The translations under genes and the position numbers were made by a program. Under the pieces are notes generated by a model. The model worked only from the letters and a program-made list of their open reading frames with translations, was not told the origin of the DNA and did no database searches. DNA of 64,000 nt from Branchiostoma floridae. Its lineage: Eukaryota > Chordata > Leptocardii > Amphioxiformes > Branchiostomatidae. Positions 11,601-20,600 of this stretch are shown one piece after another; position 1 is the stretch's first letter; each line of letters begins with the position of its first letter. Location: NCBI RefSeq assembly GCF_000003815.2, contig NC_049980.1, positions 2,287,182 to 2,351,181 of the forward strand, read 5' to 3'.

Positions 11601-14600
11601 TAGCAAGCCCCGTGGGATTCTACTCCCAGGGTACGAGCAATCCGTCACAACTATATATTATGATTTTCATATTGACAACAACAACTGTTATTCAGCAGGC
11701 ACTAATAGTAAAGAGGGTCATCAGTGGTAACAAAACTAATGGTCAACACACTGGCGAACTGAAGATAGCCACAATCAAAACACAGCACAAAAACACATCA
11801 ACTGGCAGCAGATCCATTCTACTGGTCCACTACAGACAGTTACGAGTTATGACATTCTTTTAAACTTCTGGACCGTTGTTTTGCACATAAATGATGGTAA
11901 AGTACAATGATGATGAAAATGGATGAATGAATGAATTTCTTAATAAACCATTATTACTGATGACCCTAAGCATGTTGGCAGAACAGGCTAGAAACCACCT
12001 TCAGTACATCCCCAAATGGGGGCTGTTGGTATCACCAGTGAAATCCATCTTGCTGTGCCTTTGGGTGTGAGCACTTTCAGAATAGGGGTGAAAGGGTGTG
12101 CTGATACATATTTTTTAACTGGTGCATGTTAGGAAGGCCCCTGAAATAGCGTAACAAAGCCTGGCACTGTACTTAAAAGAGCTGTATTTTATGACATGCT
12201 GGTTGTCATCAAATGACAGTTTATCAATTTGTTCTTTATTCACTGTGATTATGGTTGTGTTATGTAGGATTCCTCAAAATTATGATCACTGCCCTCCCTC
12301 CCACTGCTTTATTAGAGACAAGAAAATTGATTAACTTGTCACTCCAAAATGCAATCTCCACTCCACTCAGTCCCGTAGCTCAGGTGGCCGTAGGGGCAGT
12401 AAGACTGTTCACAATCTTTGAGAGCTCAAAATTACAATTTTATGTTGTACTTTTTGTATTTCTACGCATTGGAAGTGATTCGCCCGTTGACCCAGATTCA
12501 CCGTCCATATGCGTTCTGTGAGCCGTGTTGGTATGCCTCGCGCATCGGGTTATTGTAAAAATCTCAGTGTTACGATTTTCTTTATATTTTGCTTGATTAA
12601 TCCTAGGTGCATTCTCTTTCCGACAATATCAGTCATTTTTGTGACTAAACTATAGGTGATGGGTTTATTTCCATGTCAAAATGGCCCTTTTTTTGCATAC
12701 TTTTTTACGTGAAAAAAAATTTCCTCCCCAAAAATTACGAAAAGTGGAGAGAGTAAAGAAACTGAAACCCGGCTATTCTTAAAGCTGGAGTGATACCCTT
12801 CATTCCCATATATGGCCTTTCTGCTTTAGATTTATTTTCTTGAAGAGACGGCTTCTCGACTTGATGGTGCATAGCCTCGATTTCTGAACCCAAATAAACT
12901 GGGGTGTGCACCGTGAAGCACTATATAAAGAATTTTCATACCACAGCTAGATTTTTACTAACAGATGGGCTCTGAAAAGTGATGAATTAGAATGATGACA
13001 GATTAATATGAACTGCCATTACATGTACAGTACTACCATAGAATATTTACATTGGCACTTCTATAACATTTTCAAAACTTACCTACCCTTCCCTATTCAT
13101 CTACTCAGATGCATCACTATATAACAAAGTATAAGGTCTTTATTACAACTGCAAATCTTGGCGGCAGTTATTTTTGTAATGACCACTACCACCACATGAC
13201 ACCATGAATAGGCATCATGTATTACTTCTGTACTACAGAATTGTTTTGATTGCAAACCTAAAACCCTGCAAAAATCTCCGACTATGAAATAAAGTCTATT
13301 AAGCAAAAGTAAATGAATTTACAGTAACATCATTATTCAGGTAGATCAGATATTGGGGTTTTCTTGGGTACCAAGGCTGTTCTGACCTTGACATCAACAG
13401 CAAGGTCAGGGGTCAGGGTTGCCATGAAAATTGGACTCACCTGATATTAGCTGCCAGGTTTTGCTGGTTCATCTGCACCACCCCCTGCTGCAGCTGCGCC
13501 CCCTGTGGGTTCTGGTTGGGAACTTCAAGTCCTGCAGCTTCAAGGCAATCAATACATGAGTGTCAGATGCTTCAATCAAAATAAGCTATTCCAACAACAA
13601 TTAGCACTGTTCATGTAAAAAAAAGACCACAATCAAAAAGACTACACCACATCTGAACATAATTCAAGATGCATGTAGCATTTGTTCCTTTGACAAACAG
13701 TTGTTCTGTGTGATAATGCTAAGTTGTTATGCTGGCTGACCAATCCAGATCATTGTATCATTGTGACCTGATAACATCTCCTGTGTACAGTTGTGCCGAA
13801 ACTAACTGCAGTGAATTCATATTTCTGCACTGCAGAGTACAGGGCCTTACCTAACTGTGGAGCTTGTTTCTGTGCTTCGTACAGAGCCTTACCTAACTGT
13901 GGAGCCTGTTTCTGTGCTGCAGAGTACAGGGCCTTACCTAACTGTGGAGCTTGTTTCTGTGCTTCGCACAGGGCCTTACCTAACTGTGGAGCCTGTTTCT
14001 GTGCTTCGTACAGGGACTTACCTAACTGTGGAGCCTGTTTCTGTGCTGCAGAGTACAGGGCCTTACCTAACTGTGGAGCCTGTTTCTGTGCTTCGCACAG
14101 GGCCTTACCTAACTGTGGAGCCTGTTTCTGTGCTTCGTACAGGGACTTACCTAACTGTGGAGCCTGTTTCTGTGCTTCGCACAGGGCCTTACCTAACTGT
14201 GGAGCCTGTTTCTGTGCTTTGTACAGGGGTTTACCTAACTGTGGAGCCTGTTTCTGTGCTTCGTACAGGGACTTACCTAACTGTGGAGCCTGTTTCTGTG
14301 CTTCGTACAGGGACTTACCTAACTGTGGAGCCTGTTTCTGTGCTTCGTACAGGGCCTTACCTAACTGTGGAGCCTGTTTCTGTGCTTCGTACAGGGGCTT
14401 ACCTAACTGTGGAGCCTGTTTCTGTGCTGCAGAGTCCAGGGCCTTACCTAACTGTGGAGCCTGTTTCTGTGCTTTGTACAGGGGCTTACACAACTGTGGA
14501 GCCTGTTTCTGTGCTGCAGAGTCCAGGGCCTTACCCAACTGTGGAGCCTATTTCTGTGCTTCGTACAGGGCCTTACCTAACTGTGGAGCCTGTTTCTGTG

Positions 14601-17600
14601 CTGTAGAGTCCAGGGCCTTACCTAACTGTGGAGCCTGTTTCTGTGCTTCGTACAGGGCCTTACCTAACTGTGGAGCCTGTTTCTGTGCTTCGTACAGGGC
14701 CTTACCTAACTGTGGAGCCTGTTTCTGTGCTTCGTACAGGGCCTTACCTAACTGTGGAGCCTGTTTCTGTGCTTCGTACAGGGCCTTACCTAACTGTGGA
14801 GCCTGTTTCTGTGCTTCGTACAGGGCATTACCTAACTGTGGAGCCTGTTTCTGTGCTTCGTACAGGGCATTACCTAACTGTGGAGCCTGTTTCTGTGCTT
14901 CGTACAGGGCATTACCTAACTGTGGAGCCTGTTTCTGTGCTTTGTACAGGGCCACAACTGTGGAGCCTGTTTCTGTGCTTCGTACAGGGCATTACCTAAC
15001 TGTGGAGCCTGTTTCTGTGCTTCATACAGGGCATTACCTAACTGTGGAGCCTGTTTCTGTGCTTCGTACAGGGCCTTACCTAACTGTGGAGCCTGTTTCT
15101 GTGCTTCGTACAGGGACTTACCTAACTGTGGAGCCTGTTTCTGTGCTTCGTACAGGGCCTGCAGGTGGCTGTACCTGTCTGCAACCTCCCGTAACTTCCC
15201 GTCACATTCCGCATTAGCAGCTTCCAACTGCTGCTTGCACTGCATGCTGGGTACAGATGGGGTAAGCAACAACCATCAGGGCTGGAAAAACTGGATGCAA
15301 ATGCATTTTTGTGCACCAAAACTTGGAGCCATGCACCCAAATTTTTACTGTGGGTGCACTGTTGCAACTAGATATTTCTGTAGTGCTTTGTACGACCAGG
15401 TAATTTGTACATTAGTATAGAGCATATTTGTAACATTCATATCAGAGAAACTAATAATACCTTTATTGTATTAGAAGTTATGGAATTTTCAAATTTAAGC
15501 TGTGAAGAGAGGCATTGAGGTTTGTACCCAACATTGTTTCCATGCACCAAAATGTTCAGGTTAACTGCACCAGTGCACATTTTACCTAAAATATATTTTG
15601 AGCAGAGAAGAATTATTATGTTATTGGCCATGGCTTTCACAAGATATTTGCCAGGAAACCTTCAAGACTACAAACAGGGCTCGAAATACCACCTGCATAT
15701 GCAGATTAGTGCAGGTAAAATTGGAACTGCGGTATTTCTGGTGTCTACCTGCACCTAACCTGCACTGGGCAATGTAATGGGTATATACAGGTTAGTGCAG
15801 GTAAAATTGGAGCTGTGCAGGTATTTCTGGTGTCTACCTGCACCTAACCTGCACTGGTCCATGTGTATGTGGGTTTTATACATGAATGTCATATGATGTA
15901 GGTGTATGTGGATTGTTATTAGCTGTATTGACTGTTAGCACCTATATTAAAAGTATAAAAGAAAAATAGCAATGGTTCCTGAACAATGTTAATATGATCC
16001 ATATTTCCTAAATTCATAGTGGTGCAGGAAAAATTTGTCTGGTGCAAGTAATTTTCAATGTAAGTAATTTTCAATGTTACCTGCACCAGTGCAGGTATGC
16101 AGAAAAAAAGTATTTCAAGCCCTGACAAACATACTAACCTGGTATACTCCAATTTTTCCTGTACTTTCCTGTCATTGTCCTGCTGCTGTTGTTGTATCTC
16201 TTCGGCCAACGCATTGTGCTGCCCCTGTAACTCCTGGAACCGAGCTGGACAAACAAACAATAAAAATGTTGCCAAAGTAACATGACGTTCTATAACCACT
16301 AACACCTAAGAATTTACAGGAGTTGTGCTTACGGTCTCGTTCTTGTATTACTCCGAGTAGGCACTCACAAAGAAACCCTTCCAAAATATAAATGGGACCC
16401 CAAAATCGTGTGTTTATATAGATGATAAATTGCCTTTTATCCCCCCATGTCATATCGAAGGATTTGAAATGGAAGGTTGTGTATTTCTGACAGGATCGGG
16501 TGGAAAAGTTTCGGCATTCTGGCGATTCTCGGACGTGTACGTTTGTTTGTCCTGAGTAATGTGGTCAGCGGGTCACTGAAGGAAAGCCCCACTTTCTGGA
16601 TAGTATTTATGTGCAGTTATAGATGTTATAAAAATCGATTCACCGGTCGGATTTTGAGGACATTTTTTTTATTGATTACTGGATAAGTGCTCTTGCAATA
16701 GAAATTAAAACATCTCCAGTAGAACTGTTTCTTTATTGAATTTTCACCCATTAAAGTTGCATATTTAAGCATTATTGTAAATGAGGCAACATAAGTCCGA
16801 TATGACTTTATGAGACCTTATGGTAGATACAGTCATCTAAGGAGAGGGGGCATTTTTAAAGGGGAGCTAACCCCTTCAAACATAAAGCTTATTATACTAT
16901 GCTAAATATATCAGTTCAGTTCAGGTCCAGTTTTCACTTGTTTTACATCTGTCTACCATAGTTCTGGGTTTTTCCTCCATTGGGAACCAATGGATCACCA
17001 CAGCACAAATTCAAATGGAAGAAGAGGCCTGAATTATGATGGACTAAATTGTAAAATAAGTGAGAACTTGACTGCTATTATTAATTCCCCTTTTGAATAC
17101 AGTTACTGAGTATATAGAAAACCTTTTTGCAAAAGTGCTGTACTATCCCCGTAAGCTCACCTTGTAAACTGTCCAGCTCGTTCCTGACCCCAGAAGCCTC
17201 TGCCTCAATGTTTCCCTGCAAAACAGTCAGAACTTTCATATAAACGGAGATAAATATATTGTGGAACTTTTTCCCATCAAGTATGTTTTACGTTTGACTT
17301 TTCTTTGTAGTTTTTATCAAAATTATGGGGGTATAAGGGGTGACGGGTCCTTCACTGAAGAGTGACTGTAGTTTTGTACCTAAAAAAATGTCTGCCCTTG
17401 TTTGTACTAAAATCTGCAGCTTTTGCAGCATGACCAGTCCATAACCAGTGACTGCTGTTTCCTCACGGTGAAGCTGATTATGTGTGAGGCCAACATGCAG
17501 CTATGACAGCAGTACAGATGAATGCTGTATGTTATTGGCCATGATTTCTCCTGACATCATGGCCCAGTCTGAACATGTGGTGCAGACATGGGGACATCTG

Positions 17601-20600
17601 TACATGATAAAAAATTCTGATAAGTCTGAATCTTCAAGTCAGTAGCCTGGGTACAATCATAAATGAGGGAACTTCTATACTATACAAATGTATGTACTTC
17701 ATGTGCTTTAAATCTTATGCTACTGGTAATTGCGGTGGGACCGCGTGGCGCAGTGGCAGCATGTTCAGCTCAAGACCGAGAGGTGGCGGGTTCGAATCCG
17801 ACTGTGCCCTTGGGAAAGGCACTTTACACGACTTTCCTCACTTAACTCAGGTAGTATCTAGCTGCGGCTAGTGGCCTTCGCGGGGCTTTGTGGCCGAGGC
17901 AGGCTTAGGGGCATGTTCGGGCATGACGCACCCGCCATGACACACGAGTCACACGATCGGGGGTAGGAGAAACTCCTTACATCCTTGGTCAGAAGTCCTC
18001 CTGGGAGTAGGAGACGGATACTCCAAATGACAAAGCTGCATCTGCTGAAGCCGTCTCACACGTGTCATACAGTTAATGTTCTGTCCCTGTGAGACTTAGT
18101 GCTCCAGTAGACGAGAGGGTGGAGAAGGAATTGCACACCCCTCCTTCACCATAAAAAGTCATGTGCAGGTCAGGCAAAACAGGTAAATGCCTGTCTGCCT
18201 GCTCATCTGTCGAATCGACAGGAGAACCATAGAAAAAAAATTTTAAAAAACGGTAATTGCCAGTGACTTGTTACTACTACCATATTTTTTTCGAATAAAG
18301 TACACACTTTTAAAACTTTCCAAAATTGTTGCCAAAGTTGGGGTGAGCACTTTGTTTGAGGTTCTTGCATGGATAAATGGGAAAAAGAGCCTAGAATGTG
18401 GTATAAAAGCTATGGTCATGATTTTCAGGTGTTAGATAGCTCTTGTGCTCAGGAAGAAGTGACAGAAGTTTGGGCCCCCTTGCGGCTAGTTTTGGGATGG
18501 CAGGGGCATTTTTGTCAAAAACTGCTGAAGAGGATAACTCGAGAAAGGAACAACAGATTATCTTGATTTTTGGTATGTAGGTACCTTAGACAATATTGTA
18601 TACTTTTTTAAATTTTGATTTGAACTGTTGAGTTCTGTATGTTAGCAATACAACACACCCACCCACCCCACTACTGTGCAAACACTCAAACAGGAACAAT
18701 GTATGGTGTGGCAACAGTAATCCAATAAATCTGCCCTATTCTCTTGGCTAAAAGCCCTATTCTTCATTTCCCATGTCAGTTTTTTTCCTAATTAAATAGC
18801 AAGCGTTCGTTTCTGTGTTACAAGTCCGGACTAATTAACTGTCAGACAAGGAAATATTTCTACTGGACAATGATTATTGAATTCAATGACATTAATTCTG
18901 TTCTTCTTCTTTCGGTTAGGCTGCCAACCTCATCTTTTTGAGGATTCTGCAGCCGTGGCAACATGGAGAGGTTCACTGCGCAGACTGAGGGAGATTATAT
19001 TTGGGATTTAAACATAGACAAGGATGGCGATAGCGCCACCTCCGCTGGGAGGCTATTCCAGTCTCTAGTTGTACGTGGGAAGAAGGCATTTTGCCTATAT
19101 TGGGTTCTACTAGTCGGTACCTTGTATGCTGCGGGATGGGTCGATCTCGAACTTCTAGCTTGTGGAGCGGGACTCGTTTTGCAGTTAATAGCCAGTTCCC
19201 CTGAGTGGTATTTATAAAAAGTGACCAGTCTGGCCCTCCGTCGTCTCTCCTGGAGTGTTGGCCACTCAAGGTCGTGAAGCATTTCGCTGACACTGGAGGA
19301 CCGTCGATACCTGTTTGACACCCACCGGGCAGCCCTACGCTGGACCGCTTCGAGCTTCGCTATATCCTTTGCTGTATAGGGGTCCCAAACGGGACTAGCA
19401 AATTCTAGTAATGGTCGGACTAATGTAACATAAGCAAGGTTTTTTATCTTTTTGGATCCTACCTTTATATTTCTTCTCAGAAAACCTAGGGTTCTGCTGG
19501 CCTTGTTGGTGATATTTGCGATGTGCGTACACCAAGTGAGATTATAGGTAATCGTCACTCCTAGATACTTGGCTTCCTTGGTTGAGACAAGAGTGTGACC
19601 ATGAAGTTTGTAGTTCATTGTTTGGGGGACCCTCTTCCTTGTGATATGGAGTGCTTGGCACTTGTCTGGATGGAAACTCATCATCCAGGTTTGCTCCCAC
19701 TCAGCAAGACGATCCAAGTCTTCTTGAAGTACTTCCTGATCCCTAGTCGAGCTGATGGTTTTGTGTGCCAAGGTGTCGTCTGCAAACAGACGAGCAATAG
19801 ACGACAAACTGGTAGGGAGGTCGTTTATATATAACAGAAACAGGGTGGGGCCTAGAACAGATCCCTGCGGCACTCCTGAATCTACTGGTACAAAACTTGA
19901 AATTGAGCCTTCCACTACTACCGCTTGCCGGCGATCGGTGAGGAAACTCTGAATCCAGGTCTGCAGCGACCCTGTGATGCCGTAGTAGTTTAACTTGTGG
20001 ATGAGTAGGGAGTGGCAAACTTTATCAAATGCCTTGCTGAAGTCCATTATCAAGGCATCTGTTTGTCTCCCCTGTTCGAGGTCAACAGACAAGTCATCCA
20101 CAAGTCCGAGTAACTGGCTTTCACAGGAATGGCGGCGTCTGAACCCATGCTGCTCTTTACATATGATTTCATTTTCTTCTACATAAGACATAATCGTACT
20201 AGTAACAATATGCTCCATTATCTTACATGGAATACTGGTAAGGGAAATTGGCCTGTAATTCTCAGGACGAATTTATGATGTCAAGTTTGAAGTTGTAAGC
20301 TGGTTGTTGAACAAAACAACTGTGAGGTAGTTAACAAGGTACTAATCAGTAACAGCAAGGAGCTTATATTGAAAAGGAGGTTGGACAGGCTTGATACCCC
20401 GCAGCGCGGTATTGTATAGACCCGCTAACTCCCGTGGCGGCCTTTTGTTTACGCCCTCCGGCGGTGCCGCTTTGATCCGATGTTGGGTTCAGCCGATGGC
20501 GCCATTTTTACCCGAGCGCCAATCAGAAGAGCCCGACTGTGACGTCACGCGTCCGAGCCTGGCCGAAGGTCACCCGAGGCTGAGATCGGCATGCCGGCAG

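Noticed and set aside
12366-12390. tRNA A-box-like GTAGCTCAGGTGG
   Set aside because: No B box or cloverleaf follows at the right distance, so at most it is a decayed SINE head.
13793-15217. 474-codon plus-strand frame rich in LPNCGACFCASYRA repeats (Cys-rich protein)
   Set aside because: It is antisense to the GOLM exon 4 array. The 42/45-bp unit length keeps any frame open, and the exon phases show that the minus strand is the real one.
17734-17810. Functional tRNA gene
   Set aside because: The tRNA-like head has the promoter boxes but poor stems. It is continuous with a SINE body, an A-rich tail and target duplications.
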